A stretch of 64,000 nucleotides of DNA from Simmondsia chinensis (GCA_018398585.1 JAGTTD010000013.1:10946492-11010491); one strand, 5' to 3'; shown: positions 1 through 12,741, counted from the stretch's first letter. Notes: generated from the letters alone by a model not told the origin. Made by a program: numbers and translations.

Positions 1-1073
1 TGGCACCAGAAGTTTGATCAAGTTGTTCTAAACAATGGATTCATTATAAATGAATCGGATAAGTGTGTCTATAGCAAGTTCAATAATGGCAAAGGGGTCG
101 TATATATTTGTATGTCGATGACATGCTGATTTTCGGTACTGATATGGAGCAAATGGAGAAAAAAAAACAGTTTTTCTCAATTAACTTTGCTATAAAAGAC
201 ATAAGTGAGGCTGAAGTAATCCTTGGTATAAGGATTGTAAGAAATGAAGATAAGATTTCCTTGACATAGTCTCACTACATTGAGAATGTGTTGAATAGAT
301 TCAACTATGGTGCTTGTACATCGGTGTCCACACCAATGGACCCTAGTGTAAAACAAGTACCGAATGTGGGCACTCCTATATCTCAGTTGGAGTATGCTCA
401 AATCATTGGATGTCTTATGTACGTCATGACTAGCATTGGGCCTGATATAGCCTATGCTGTGGGAAAACTAAGTAGATTTACTAGCAATCCGAGAAAACTG
501 CATTGGCATGCAGTGTATAGAGTACTGAAGTACCTTAAGAGCACTATGAATTATGGTACTTCTTATGTAGAGTATCCTCTCATTTTGGAAGGATACTCTG
601 ATACCAGTTGGATCTCCAATAGGGAAGATCATGCATCCACAAGCGGATGGGTATTTCTACTTGGTGGGGGTACGGTTTCTTGGGGTTCCAAGAAACAAAC
701 TTGTATATCTAATTCTACAATGTCGGCATAGTTCATAGCTCTTGTTTCTGCGGCTAAAGAAGCTGCGTGGTTAAAGGATCTCTTGTATGAGATTCCTTTG
801 TGGCCAAAGCCGATCTCACCGACATCTATCCATTTTGATAGTCAGGCTACGCTATCAAAAGTGTACAGTGAGGTGTACAATGGAAAGTCTAGACACATAG
901 GTGTAAGACACAGTATAGTGGGACAACGTATTCGAGAAGGTGTCATCACTGTGGACTTTGTGAGAACCAGTCAGAATCTAACAGATCCGTTTATGAAAGG
1001 CCTAGTTAGAGACTTAGTTCTAAAAACTAGTGAAGGGATGGGGTTGAAACCTATCATTATTAGTCGCCCATGA
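1..1073 (+). pseudogene. Copia pol remnant: end of reverse transcriptase plus RNase H
   Basis: Frame 1 opens with RT text (WHQKFDQVVLNNGF). A frameshift near position 100 moves the catalytic YVDDM motif (about 108-125) into another frame. A TAG at 268-270 and another at 729-731 break the frame again. The stretch 288-731 holds the conserved RT/RNase H link (VIGCLMY-like IIGCLMYVMTS, then PDIAYAVGKLSR) and a degenerate RNase H start (GYSDTSWISN, where families usually have SDADW). The stretch 735-1073 carries the RNase H end (RHIGVRHSIV, LTDPFMKGL). In copia elements this unit copies genomic RNA into DNA and removes the RNA strand. This copy cannot produce a full protein. Confidence 0.88.
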
Positions 1074-1644
1074 TAGGCCTTCAACTCGACGCCTGGTATG
1101 ATGTCATGTCTCGGGTTCAATGAGTGAGACTTATTAGCCGTGTGACTGCAAGCACTAAAAGAGAATTTTTCCATCCCGCGTGAGAAGTGCTTGGTTACCT
1201 GCATCAAAGAACCTAAGAGGATGAGCGTATGCTCTTAATGGACCCGATTTTCTATTATTACTGAAGTTGAGTCACAGGGACATGATCAGTGAGGCCTACC
1301 TTAGTGAGTGTGGAGTTTGGCCGCTTCAAGGGTTGATTTTTGACGAAGGGTTTGGCCCTGAAACACTTGCAATGGATACAGGATATAAGGCTTCATATGT
1401 GTCGATCTGGGAGCTCTAGAGTGTGTACGGGGAGTACGCCTTGTGTGTGATGACATAGTCGGTTAGTCAAATGGGTTGTATGGTTCAAAGCTTGGTCTAC
1501 CACTTTCAATCCGATTAACTGTAACGGTGTCTTCACTAGCTGGGGGTTCAATTGAGAGACACCCTCATTGATGCACAATAAGGCCTTCTTTAATTTAGAG
1601 ACATTGTTTGTGAGAATGGTTGTATTTTGAAAATGATGGGGGAT

Positions 1645-2287
1645 TGTTGATATATTTTCAAAATTAGATATATTAATGAAGTGTTTGAGATTAGTCCCGA
1701 TGTTGTTTGAAGTATTATTTAGTTGTATGGGATATGTGTCAACACACAGGGCTCGTGTGTCGACACACAATCTTACAGAACCAAAGTGCAGAGTTGTGTG
1801 TCAACATATAGAGCCTGTGTGTCGACACCAATCTTACAAAAGCACACGGAATAGATCTGTGTGTCGACACAGAGAGCTGTGTGTTGACACATAAGGCAAC
1901 TTTTGACAGTTTGTTTGCATGACCTTTTTTCTGGTTTTTGGCCCCTCTTTTGGGGTGTTGTCTTAGGATGTTTCTCTTCATTGTTTTCATACAAATATCC
2001 TCCATTTGTTAGTTTTATTGGGACTTGAATTGATTGATCAAAATTTTGAGAAGAACTTTGAGAAATACATTGTACAAGAGTGTTGAAAGTTCTTGAAAAC
2101 ACCATTCTCATTCATCTCTTCTATCTCTCCCTTTACACACTTTCACTTCACCGTATTGGTTGTCATTGTATCCCCGAGACTATTTTCTACGCCGAAATAA
2201 GTCTTAAGGAAAGTGAATACACGGTTTTGACACTAGAGATCTCTAGGATACCCGTTCTTGCGAGTTTTGCAAGTATCTACACCAACA
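1645..2287 (+). repeat. 3' LTR of family-A copia
   Basis: It starts TGTTGATAT right after a purine tract (GATGGGGGA) and ends ACACCAACA, giving short inverted ends TGTTG/CAACA. The start region matches, in reverse complement, the outer ends of the minus-strand LTRs near 29129 and 51251. The section at about 2155-2230 matches 28380-28440 and 50780-50850 in reverse complement. Length is 643 bp. The partner LTR is outside the window, so no TSD can be checked. Confidence 0.85.
1735..1892 (+). promoter_or_regulatory. Cluster of six TGTGTCGACACA-type palindromes in LTR U3
   Basis: Six near-copies of TGTGTCGACACA lie at about 1735, 1755, 1795, 1816, 1858 and 1879. Three contain the full GTCGAC core and three carry TCAACA or TTGACA, as expected from C-to-T decay of the central CpG. 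Two copies are followed by ATCTTACA. The position early in the LTR suggests U3 enhancer-type sites. Binding of any protein is inference. Confidence 0.7.
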
Positions 2288-2570
2288 CATTGTACTCCTA
2301 ATAAAGGCTTCGCTATTTGTAACCAAGATGAGAGACAATTTTGACAAGCGTAATCTATGATTTAAGTCGATTTGCAATGCATTTTGCAAACCAATTTCAT
2401 ATGAGAAAATTGCGTGGTGACTTGTGCAGCAATATTCTAGCTTTGTTTGATATTACTATGACTTATGGGGCATTGTAGAGGTGGTGAAAAATAATCAAGA
2501 TTTAGTTTAGTTAATCAAGATAGTTAGATGGCTTAGTCGGTTATACAAGTCTGGTAATCGATTATGCATA
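2288..2570. other. Spacer between two copia elements, no gene seen
   Basis: AT-rich unique-looking sequence between the family-A LTR and the next element's LTR. I see no reading frame, RNA gene or repeat structure in it. Confidence 0.6.
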
Positions 2571-2737
2571 TGAGAGTAATGTCAAGTTTAATTATATTGA
2601 GTGAATAACACTGAGAGGTACAAGTTCTAATCATAGAGTTAGGTAACAAAGTATAAAAACTAGAATGTCCTTCCTAGTTACATGTGAACTAAGAGCAAAG
2701 AGGTAAGAGATAAAACCTAGATAGCTATCCTCTAATA
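2571..2737 (-). repeat. 3' LTR (short) of the 2571-7940 copia
   Basis: About 167 bp, matching 7824-7940 with scattered substitutions over its first 110 bp. On the minus strand it reads TATTAGAGG to CTCTCA. A canonical TG start seems to have mutated to TA. It is preceded by the polypurine tract at about 2738-2750. Confidence 0.7.
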
Positions 2738-2759
2738 GGCCCCCTCAACCTAAAGGTGG

Positions 2760-4201
2760 AGCAGCAACATGAAGATTGTGCTTGTGATATTAAAATAGGG
2801 TAACCTCGAGGATTTTGGTGAAGATGTCAACGATTTGATGTGTTGTGGGAGCGTAGCGGACTTGAAAATCATCTTTGAGAACATTCTCATGAACATAGTA
2901 GAAGTCAACATCAACATGTTTGCTACGGTCGTTAGAAACAGGGTTAGCAGCAAGATATGAGGCAGAAACATTGTCACAGTAGATAGCAACTGAGCCAAAG
3001 TGTTTAAGGCCAATATCGCGCATGAGATATCGAACCCAATCAGCTTCAGCTGCGGCTTGAACAACGGCACAGAATTCAGACTCGATGGAAGATTTGGAGA
3101 CAGTTGCTTGTTTCTTGGCGGGCCATGAGATGAAACTGGATCCAAGAAATAGGGCATCACCTATGGTTGGAACGTCGAGTGTTAGGGCATCCTCCCCAAT
3201 CAACTTTAGCATAGACGGCAACGGATGTGCAAGTGCTGGGAAGAATCGTTAACCGATGGCCAGGGTTGCTTTTGAGGTATTCTGGGGATCCGTTTCACAA
3301 CCTGCCAATGACTTATCCTGGGAGCATGAATAAATTGAGAGACAAGGTTAACAATAGAACATATATCAAGACGAGTCATGGCGATATATTGGAGAGCCCC
3401 AACCACCCTTCGATACTCAATAGGGTCTGGTCAAGCATCACCATCAGTCAAAGACAGATGGGCACAGGCCGGGAGAGGAGTTTTAATGGGTTTGGCATCT
3501 TGCATGTTGTGTTTGTGAAGGAGTTCTATGGTGTATCGATGTTGTGATAGAAACATGCTAGACTTTGTTCAGCGAGCCTTGATGCCTAAGAAGTAATGGA
3601 GAGGACCAATGTCTTTCATTGCAAATTGTGTGGAGAGGACGCGAATGAGAGTGTCAATGGAGTTGTTGGGGGGGGGGGGGGGGGGGGGGGGGGGCATGTC
3701 ATCACCTTAAAGTAGTAGGCAAATGGTGTCTTTGGAATTACGAAAGAGAAAAAGGGAGGGTCAACTCGACAACAGGTAAAGCCTAGGCTATAGAGGAATG
3801 TACTAAAGCAGTGGAACCAGGCCCGAGGGGCTTGTTTAAGTCCATAGAGTTCCTTTCGAAACCTACAAACATGGTTGGGCAACTTAGGATGGCCAAAACC
3901 CCTAGGTTGCTTCATGTACACTTCTTCCTTAAATTGGCCATGTAGGAAAGCGTTTTTAACATCAAGTTGTTTAATGAGCCATTTGTTTGTAATGGAAAGA
4001 GTAAAAATGAAGCGTATGGTGGATGGATTGACGACCGGGCTAAAAATATCGGTGGATGGATTGACGACTGGGCTAAAAATCTCCTTGAAGTCAATGTTTT
4101 CACGTTGGTGAAAACCTTATACGACAAGGTGAATTTTAAAGTGATCAACTGAGCCATCCGCTCATTTCCAAGGGCGTCCTACAATGTTATGATTTGGGTT
4201 T

Positions 4202-4233
<32 letters not shown>

Positions 4234-6240
4234 GACGAGATCCCAAGTTCGGTTTTGAATTAAAGCGCTGAATTCATCCGCCATAGCTTCTTGCCATTTA
4301 TGATTTTTAACTGCTTGAGAATAACTTGTGGGTTCTTTTATTGCTGCTATCGAGGAAAGGGATAGGGGATATTTGGTTTTTCGAATACCATCCTTGAGTC
4401 GAGCTCGCCTTGGGTGAACGTTGTGAGTGACATGGGGTTCGAGTGGGACAAGGGTTTCGGCCGTGGGGACAGGGTAGGGCCGTGCTGCAACATGGTGGAT
4501 GGCCTCGGCAGGTGAGAGAAGCATGATGGGATCGAGATCGGGGTCGGGAAGAGGTGACTGTGGTTGTGGAGACTTGGTGTGATTTACACTAGCAGGAGTA
4601 GGAGCCGCAGGTTCGACACCAGCGGTGTTGGGATAGGGGTTGTCAGGTCGATGGTGGGGCGGGCCACCATTGCCCTCGGGTAGTGGAAGAGACCCACCAG
4701 AGGGGGGAGACTAGTAGACGTCAGGTTCCTTAGACATAAGGGAGGTGCAGGATGAGCACTCAAGAGTGTGGTACCCGGGTCTGCGGCTACTACGAGGGGA
4801 AAGAAAAGATCAACTATACTAGCTATGCTATTTGGGTCTGGAACCCCGGAGAGGTTGACTAAGTCTGGATATGGAATGCTAGTTTCGTTAAACCTAACAT
4901 GTCAATGCATATAAAATTTCTTAGTTTAGGGTTCAAGATAACGATAAACCTTATAGCATGTGGCATATCCTATGCAACTGCATGGTATGGATCGTGAAGC
5001 CAATTTGTGAGGGGCACGAGGCGTAATGTTGGGGTAACATGCACATCCAAAAAATGTGAAAACTAGAGTAGTCGAGAATTCATTGAAAAAGTTTTTCAAA
5101 GTGGGATGAGTTTTTGACAACGGGGGTGGGGATAATAAAGCATGCAGTATAGTCAGCATCATCCCCGTAAGTATAAGGAAGGCGAGATTGAATCAGAAGC
5201 ATTCGTGCCATTTCAATAATGTGTTGGTGCTTTCATTTCGCCACTCCATTTCATTGTAGAGTATCAGGACATGAAAGCCGAAAATGAACGTCGTGTTGAC
5301 AACACAATGCATTCATACGGTGACGGTCGAATTCACAACCACCATCACTTTGAAAAATTTTTATTTTTGTGTAAAATTGGTTTTCAACAAGAGTCTGAAA
5401 ATTTTCAAAGATTTCAAAAACCTTAGATTTTTGTTTCATAGGATAGAGCCATGTAAACCAAGTCATCAATAAAATTAACATAGTACTTATGACATGTGTT
5501 TGACGAAACAAGAGATTGTCATACATCGAATGAATTAAATGCAAAGGAGAAGAAACTAAATGCAAAACACGCTTAAAAGGTAGTCGCTGAGACTTACCCA
5601 AACTACATTTTTGACAGTAAAACGTGAACTAGGTATGAGTTTGTGGTAACAGGGAACATCTAACATAGGTCTTCCTAGATGCCCTGGGTGGTGATGCCAG
5701 AGGTCTCCTGATAGTGTTTGTGCCATGAATCCAATTGAGTGAGGCGATAAATTGTAAAGCGGGCCATTACTGCGAACTCGAAGCAGAGGGGTCCCTGTAC
5801 CCTTGTCCTTAACAAAGAAAAATTTAGAATCAAATTCAACAGTGCATAAATTTTCTTAACAAAGTCTTTTTATGGATAAAATATTACGAGTTAGTTGGGG
5901 GTACTAACATAATGTTGTTAAGTTGAAGTTTACGACTTTTAGTGTTTAAAGTTGTAGAGCCCATATGAGTAACAGGAAGTAAAGCCCCGTCCCCAACTAA
6001 AACTTGTTTATGGCCACGATAGGGAAGTAGTGAATGAAGCATACCTAAGTTGGCTGTCATGTGGTTGGTTGCACCAAAGTCGGGATACCAACTGTAATCT
6101 TGTGAGTCATTGATAGACATGGCAGAGAAGGAGTGAGATGGATTAGGATAGGAGAAGTGATCAAACCAGTGTGGACAGGAGACAACATTATGACAAATTT
6201 GATTGCAAATAGGGTTCAAGAATGCCGTTTGAGTTGAGCT
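2760..6240 (-). pseudogene. Copia pol remnant: protease, integrase, RT, RNase H
   Basis: Read on the minus strand. Protease is at about 6100-6000 (WYPDFGATNHMT, where the active-site triplet is usually DSG or DTG). Integrase remnants lie at 5601-5251 (FQSDGGCEFD around the second catalytic Asp) and 5162-4926 (FGCACYPN). The RT start is at 4524-4162 (WQEAMADEFSALIQNRTWDLV), with further RT at 3921-3616 ([12 protein letters not shown]) and 3406-3206. RNase H is at 3221-2790 (SSIESEFCAVV, CDNVSASYLAANP, DIFTKIL). Stops, frameshifts and two poly-G runs make it non-functional. Confidence 0.85.
3668..3694. repeat. Poly-G run of 27
   Basis: A homopolymer inside decayed RT. A second G run of 21 is at 4212-4232, and C runs of 41 and 21 are at 26058 and 56275. 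Confidence 0.9.
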
Positions 6241-7603
6241 ATGCGTTACTGGAGGGCCAAGTGTGGTTCAATTTGGGCTGCGGAGCGTGAGGTCCCGATT
6301 GATGCTGTTTTGGTAGTCCCCCATTACAGCCCCCTCGATTGCCATGGGGACCTGTGTTGCATCCTTGACCTCTACCACGTCCCCCATGAACGGAGTTAGA
6401 TCTTTGAGAACCTGCATTCCAAGCAACTAAAGCATGTTGTTGATCAGTGGAAGGGCGACTTTGATATTGATTCTGGGTGCTTTCCTCGTTTAAGAGGTCA
6501 ATTTTGAGTTTTTTAAAAGTAGGTGTTGGTGAGGTTTTTCGAGTTAGAGTGGTAAATGCGTCATATTAAATTGAGAGCCCGTAGAGGGCGTAATGTACTA
6601 GTTCTCGATTGGCTATTGGTGAGTCTATGGCAGCTAGGTCATCGGCAATGGATTTTAATGAAATTTTCCATTGTTTTGCCATCCTTTTTAAGATTTGTTA
6701 TTTGAGATTGCAGGTCAAAATCTTTGGCTACCAAATGATCTCAAAATATTTTGACAAGGGCATCCCACATGGCAATTGATGTGGGTTAGTGAACAATATC
6801 GTTTAAAAGGGAGCAAGATAGAGTAGCAGTGATGCAAAATCGAAGATTTTGGTCAGTTCTAACTTAATTTATATACTCACGATTAGGAAGGGAAGAACCA
6901 TAATTGGTTGTTATGTGAGTTGGGGGACAAGAAAAAGCACTGTCAATATAACCCATAAGTTGATGTGATATCAAAAGCATGTAAAATTGCTCTTGCCAAG
7001 GAGTCTAATCATTAGAGTTTCCAACTTTATAGTAATTATGTTGGAAATACTAGAGAGGAGAATTAATAAGGGAGCAGTAGTGGTTTGACTTAGATTATGG
7101 TTTAGGTGGGGAAAGAGGAGGGAGGTGCTGCCGCCATAGCCAAGGGGCTTGGGCAGCGCACCACCCAGGTTCACAGATGCACTGCCAGGGGCGTTAGTGG
7201 ACGCACCACCGGTGAGGTTGGTGTACGCACCACTAGTAGCACCAGGGGCGAAGTCGAGGGGAGGGAGAGAGATTGAGCCACCAGAGTGTTGGTCAATCTG
7301 GCCGGAGCTGAGGCCGAGAAAGTGTCGGTGACCACCAATAAGGGTGGGGGCACCGGCAGTTGACGGTAAGGGGAAGGGGGGAGGGAGGTGGGGATTCCGA
7401 GCCAAAAAAAAATGAGAAAATTGTGGCCTCATGGATGTTAACGAAATACCAGGGGATGGTGACACCAACATTTGTTAGGCCATTGAGGAATAGACCAGAG
7501 GACATAGAACCGATATGGAGAAAATCGGGCATAGTCATGGGGGGCCTGCCACCCTGTGGTAGGCCGAGGGACCGGCATTAGGGGAGCCGGTCTTGGCCGC
7601 CAT
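6241..7603 (-). pseudogene. Copia gag remnant
   Basis: A likely start is the ATG at 7603 (MAAKTGSPNAG), just inside the primer-binding site, but the frame ends soon after and continues in others (7538-7293, 7471-6971). The part nearest the protease (about 6450-6240) is rich in Gly, Arg, Asn and Gln, as in the basic nucleocapsid end of copia gag. I see no intact CCHC knuckle. Gag would form the particle shell around the RNA. Confidence 0.6.
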
Positions 7604-7808
7604 GAGGGTGGCGCCAGTCCTGCTGGGGACCCAGTGGGGGGAGTTAAGGTTTGCTATCATAATAATGAATTAAGAAATAGAAAATAAAGAGAAATCGAGA
7701 ATGAGATCAGAAATTAAAAGTAAATAATAGACAATCAAAGAACTGGTAATTTAAAATGGAAAGAACATAAATTAAAGGGTGAAGGAAGAAGAGAGAGTCT
7801 CCTTTAGA

Positions 7809-7940
7809 GGCTCTAATACCATATGAGAGCAATGCCAAGCTTAATTGAATTGAGTGAATAACAATGAGAGATACAAGCTCTTTTTATAGAGCTAGGTGAC
7901 AAAGCATAAAGACTAGAATGCCCTTCCTAGTTACATGTGC
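7809..7940 (-). repeat. 5' LTR remnant plus primer-binding site
   Basis: The minus-strand sequence TGGTATTAGAGCC at 7809-7821 fits the 3' end of plant initiator Met-tRNA, the usual primer for copia. It sits 2 bp from the LTR end at 7824. The LTR carries a TATA-like CTATAAAAA on the minus strand at about 7881-7889. Similarity to the left LTR stops near 7940. Confidence 0.75.
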
Positions 7941-8106
7941 ACTGTGTGCACTGTGGTGTTTGTTATTCTTTTTTATCCATCTTTGCTATGGATCTTTGGT
8001 CTATATAATAGACCACTTTCTATAGTGCTTGGAGAATTTAATTTGTATTCAATTAATTCATTTGCAAATTTGTTTTTCTCTGCAAGAGAGAAAGTTCCTC
8101 TTCCAA
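7941..8106. other. Short segment cut off by the neighbouring insertion
   Basis: AT-rich, with a TATA-like CTATATAATAG near 8001-8011. It may be the left piece of an older plus-strand LTR or leader, continued at 14754 beyond the 8107-14753 element, because a copia relic follows there. This is inference; I found no shared sequence that proves it. Confidence 0.3.
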
Positions 8107-9092
8107 TGTTAGAAAATTAAACAGTACCCGCAGCGAAACCGATCAAATAAACGCAATAAAATACAGAAAAAGAACTAGAAAATACTGCAGTGAAAATACG
8201 TAGGAAAAATACAGTTAAAATACGCAGGAAAAATAGTAAAATTTTTGCAGTTAATTACTGTTGGAATATGCTGTAAATACTTAAAATTATGCAGTAAATT
8301 TACCGTTAAAGTACGCAATACATGCTGTAAAATTACGCAGCAATTTTAGCAAAATTTTTCAGAAAGAAACTAGCAATATATCTAAACACAGCAATAAAAA
8401 ATACGAAAAATTAAGAGATTGAATATAATACCGAAGTCACCGTGTAGTGGGAAGTACCACTGCCCTAAAAGACGATTTCGCCACTGCTTCGGTGCAAACA
8501 GCTGTATTGGCAGCCCTCCTCCAGGATTAACACGGTTTGACCACTGACGTGCACTCGATAGCGACCCGGCAGGAGAGCCGTAAGAACTTTGCCCAGTATT
8601 TGGGGAGGAAAAAGGAGAAGACCGAAGGATTAAGAAAGATGGAAGTAATATTACTGTTAGTTTTCTGATGCTGGTGCAGGGCAGCGATTGCATGTATTTT
8701 ATAATAGAAGAAGGAAGTAACTCGAACCCAGAAAAATCAGGGCAGTTAGCGCCGGTTTTTGAAGTGGCCGAAATTTAAGCACCTAATATCTCCGAACAGT
8801 TTTTATATTTGAACGTTAATGAGGTTAACAGATTCATTTTGTTTCTGCAAAATAAACATATCTGGTAGTAAAAAAATGACCCACACCCACGCCCAAACAC
8901 GGCACGGCAGGCGGGCGACGCGCGTGTGGTGTCCATTCTCTCATGTAAGAATTAGTTCAAAGGATGACTTTAACAAACCTATATATAAACCCAAAAACCC
9001 TCCCATCTTTTGTCTATGTGGGATGTGGTATTTTTGCTATCCCACTTAGTTTTTTATTTTTATCCTATTTTTCTTGTATCATTTTTCAAACA
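8107..9092 (-). repeat. 3' LTR of the 8107-14753 copia
   Basis: Near-identical over most of its length to 13757-14753. Its plus-strand beginning is rich in GCAGTAAA- and TACGCAGG-like words. It contains a CpG-rich block near 8880-8930 and a minus-strand TATA-like site near 8696-8704. Confidence 0.9.
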
Positions 9093-9840
9093 ACCCCCCA
9101 CAAAGGATACCAGAATAGAAAAAGAAAGATAGATTGGGCAAAGGGAGTTTAGTTTTTCAGTGCCGATGTCTTGTGACTTGAATTATCACCTAGTTAACCC
9201 AAGTTTAAGACCAACATCTTGCAAGGTGACTTTCGTCTTGAACCTCACAAGGGGTTTTATGATCTTCCACTTAGTCACATGCCAAACTCCAGATCTCGGC
9301 AACTCCTGCGATTTGGCGCGTTTTATCGGCCATGCGCTCATCCTGGATATTCATAGACACTCTAGAAGGCAAGTCATAAACCTTAATAGGGAGCGGCCAC
9401 ACTTCCACACCTACATAGGTGGATCCCATCAAGTGTGTGTTACCGCACACCACCAAACATATAGATATGGGTCCATTAAGAGCTAAAGCTCAACCTCACC
9501 CCTTGATAACATACAAACAGTGTCCATCAAGTGCAAGCCTTGCTTACACCACCAAACATATGGCTATGGACCGGTTTCCGCACTATCACACCATAGGGAG
9601 GGACAACAAAAACACAGTGGATTTCTAGAATAAAACCATGACTTTTCACATTGAACCTGTTAAAACTAGGTTGGATACATCACAATTTATTCATGTACAG
9701 ACTTTAATCCCATCCCCCTCGATGTTTCTACAATCATTTTACCACAAAGACCTTTTGTCAACGGATCCGCAAGATTCTTTTCTGACTTTACATAGTCTAG
9801 TGATATCACTCCACTCTCTAGAAGGTCCTTCACAATCTTA
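9093..9840 (-). other. 3' untranslated part and polypurine tract of the copia
   Basis: The polypurine tract is next to the LTR (C-run at 9094-9099 on the plus strand). The rest, between the end of RNase H and the LTR, has no coding similarity that I can recognise. A near-repeat, CACCACCAAACATAT followed by ATGG, occurs at 9448 and 9547, so the segment may contain a local duplication. Confidence 0.6.
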
Positions 9841-12741
9841 TGTCTGAAACGAATCTGTCTCCTCTTGCCATTGTAAACCTTGTTCTTAGCTACAGTAATT
9901 GCAGCTTGACTGTCACAGTGAAGTGATACTGACGGAGCTGGAAGCCCTCACAGTGGCACATCTACCAATAAACTTCTTAGCCATTCGGCTTCATGACCTA
10001 CCAACTCAAGAGCAATGAACTCAGATTCCATATTAGACGTAGCAGTACAAGATTGCTTAGACAATTTTCAGGATATAGCACCTCCAGCTAGTGTGAATAC
10101 ATATCCACTAGTGGAATTAATTTCATCATTATCAGACACCCAATTGACATCACAATATCCTTCTAAAACAGCGGGAAACTTTCCCTAATGACGTCCCCAA
10201 TCCATAGTTCCTTTCAAATATTTAAGCAACATTTTTAATGCGTTCCAATGCTCTTGATTAGGATGATGTGTGTATCTACTGAGTCTACTTACAGCATATA
10301 CAATGTCAGGTCTAGTGCAGTTCATCAAAAACATAACACTGCCAATTATTTTAGCATACTCAGTTTGGCACATAGCAGCGCCTCTATGTTTCATTAGATG
10401 TACACTTGGATCATAGGGTGTTCTTATGTATCAGCTTTAATCATGTCAAACTTTCGAAGTATCTTCTCAACATAGTGAGATTAATTTAGGCTTATGCCTT
10501 CGGGAGTTCTCATAATTTTAACACCTAGAATCATGTCTGCCTCACCCATATCTTTTATGTCAAATTTGGAGCACAGAAAGTTTTTCGTTTCATTAATGAC
10601 ATTCAGGTTTGTGCCAAATATCAACATATCATCAACATATAGACAGATTATTACACAACCATTTGAATTGGTCTTAAGATACACACAAGAGTCTCCATTA
10701 TTTACATGAAAATTGTTAGCTACTGGCATGCTGTTAAATTTCTCATGCTATTGTTTAGGTGCCTATTTGAGACCATATAGAGATTTTATAAGTTTACAAA
10801 CTTTCTTTTCATTACAGGGACAATGAAACCCTCAGGTTGTTCCATATAAATCTCTTCATCTAGGTCACCATTAAGAAATGTGGTTTTAACATCCATTTGA
10901 TTTATTATCAAATCATAAACAGATGCAAGGGCAATCAAGGTTCTAATTGTGGCTATTTTAGCGATAGGTGAATAAGCATCGAAATAATCTAACCCCTTTT
11001 TTTAGGTGTAACCCTTAGCCACTAACCTTGCCTTAAACTTTTCTATTGACCCATCAGCCTTCATTTTTCTTCTAAAGACCAACTTACAACCTATTGGTTT
11101 ACAACCACTTGGAGGTCTACCAATTCCCATGTGTGATTGCTTAGAATTGATTCTAGTTCGCTGTTAACAGCCTCTTTCCAAAAGGTAGAGTCAACTGATC
11201 TAATAGCCTCATCGTAAGTTTTAGGGTCTTCTTCTAACATATAGACACTTACTGTTTCTTCATTTATGAAGTTATTTTCTGTCAGGAAAGTAGTAACATA
11301 ATCGGGCCCAAAATTAGTTTCTTTCCTAGCTCTTTTACTCCTTCTAATTTCTGAAGTGTCTATATCGTTGGTATGATCATGGTTAACAGTCATATTATGA
11401 GAAGGCAAACTAGATAGATATGCATCATTAGATTTCAAGGGGAATATATGTTCAAAGAATTCAGCATCTCTAAACTCAATGATACTACCACATACATAGG
11501 AATTGTTAGACCCCTTAATCAAAAAATGATAAGCGGCACTATGATAAGCATACCCAATGAAAATAGAATCAACAGTCTTAGGTCCAATTTTACTTCGTTT
11601 AAAGTCAGGTAGTCCAACCTTGGCTAGGCACCCCCACACTTTCAAGTACTTTAGATTAGGCGCATGACCTTTCCACATTTCATATGGGGTTTTATCTAGC
11701 CTTTTATGAAGAACTTTATTTAGCACATGACGAGCAGATAAGGTCGCCTCCCTCCACATGTTATCAGGTAGTCCGGAGCTAATTAACATTGCATTCATCA
11801 TGTTCTTTAAAGTTCTATTTTTTCTTTCAGCGATGCCGTTAAATTGTGGACAATAAGGAGGGCTTCGCTCATGTATTATTCCATTTTCTTCACAAAATTT
11901 TTCTAGAGAGGTTGGATCATATTCTCCTCCTCTATCGGACCTAACTCTTTTTATTTTCCTTCCTAGTTGATTTTCTACTTCAACTTTGTATTTCAAAAAT
12001 ATTTTTTCAACTTCATCTTTAGTACTTAGGAGATATACCATTGAGTATCTAGAGTAATCATCTACAAAGGTCATGTAATATCTTTTTCCACCTCTACTTA
12101 TTAGGCTTTTATAGTCTTCTCAGTCAGTGTGGACTAGCTCAAGAAGTTCAGATTGTCTCTCGATAGACTTAAAGGGTTTTTTTTTAGCATATTTCACTTC
12201 TACACATACTTCACACTTATTAAAGCTGGTATTACTGAAGTTGGAAATCATATTCATTTTCTTAAGTCGTTTAACTGATTCAACATTTATGTGTCCTAAG
12301 GGAGCATGCCACAATTCAAGTGATTCAACGATATAAGCAGAAGATGTACTAGCATTATCATTTATGGAAACAGCATCAAGGACAAACAGACCAGCATTAC
12401 AAAAATCCTTGCCCCATAAATTCACCATTCCCAGTTGGGACTAGTTTATCTGAATCAAATGATAATTTCAAACCAACTTTAATCAAGAGACTACCCGAGA
12501 TCAGATTCCTACGCATTTCAGACACATGCAGCACATTAGTTAAAGTAAGAAAATTTCCAAAAGTGAGTTTCAAAGAGATCTTCCCTTTTCCGAGGATAGG
12601 TGCTGCCGCATAATTGCCCATGAAGACTACTTCCCCATCGGCCAATTTTTCATATTCTTGGAACATACTTCGGTTTGCGCAGATATGCCTGGTAGCTCCG
12701 GTGTCCACGATCCAGTCAGTCATATTATTTACCAGGTTCAC
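9841..12741 (-). pseudogene. Copia pol: protease, integrase, RT, RNase H (broken)
   Basis: Minus-strand order: protease at 12741-12600 (WIVDTGATRHICANRSMF, intact DTG), GAG-pre-integrase zinc region at 12330-12150 (WHAPLGHINVESVKRL, then CEVCVEVKYAKK), integrase core at 12074-11091 in one open frame of 327 codons. That core shows FVDDYSRYSMVY, VRSDRGGEYD and the catalytic Glu in GIAERKNRTLKNM. RT follows at 11090-10480 (ICLYVDDMLIFG, catalytic Asp pair present) and RNase H at 10394-9850. Stops near 12075, 11080 and 10735 and changes of frame separate the parts. The long open integrase frame suggests a fairly recent loss of function. Confidence 0.88.

Larger units (their letters stand above)
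1..2287 (+). mobile_element. Family-A Ty1/copia retrotransposon, 3' part only
   Basis: The window opens inside the reverse transcriptase of a copia element and runs through RNase H, an untranslated tail, a purine-rich tract at about 1634-1643 and a 3' LTR (1645-2287). The order RT, RNase H, LTR and the typical copia RNase H text identify the superfamily. The 5' part lies to the left of the window. The same family recurs on the minus strand at 28523-51251: the protein is similar and the LTR shares the same start (TGTTGAT) and the same cluster of TGTGTCGACACA palindromes. Several stops and a frameshift make this copy defective. Confidence 0.9.
2571..7940 (-). mobile_element. Decayed Ty1/copia element with short LTRs
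   Basis: A minus-strand copia element. The two ends share an LTR-like block: 2571-2737 and 7824-7940. Next to the right block, on the minus strand, is a primer-binding site TGGTATTAGAGCC (7809-7821). Next to the left block is a purine tract (GGTTGAGGGGGCC). Internal order on the minus strand is gag, protease, integrase, RT, RNase H. All frames are broken. Two poly-G tracts (3668-3694 and 4212-4232) interrupt the coding remnants. The right LTR loses similarity after about 7940. Confidence 0.85.

Noticed and set aside
1735..1892. A CRISPR-like array of TGTGTCGACACA repeats
   Set aside because: Spacers are irregular and very short, repeats are palindromes within a retrotransposon LTR, and the genome is a plant's.
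3616..3921. A protein with a run of prolines
   Set aside because: The proline run is only the translated poly-G tract inside decayed reverse transcriptase.
7149..7331. Plus-strand open frame in the GC-rich part of the 2571-7940 element
   Set aside because: It lies opposite the gag remnant; the gag reading on the minus strand explains the composition.
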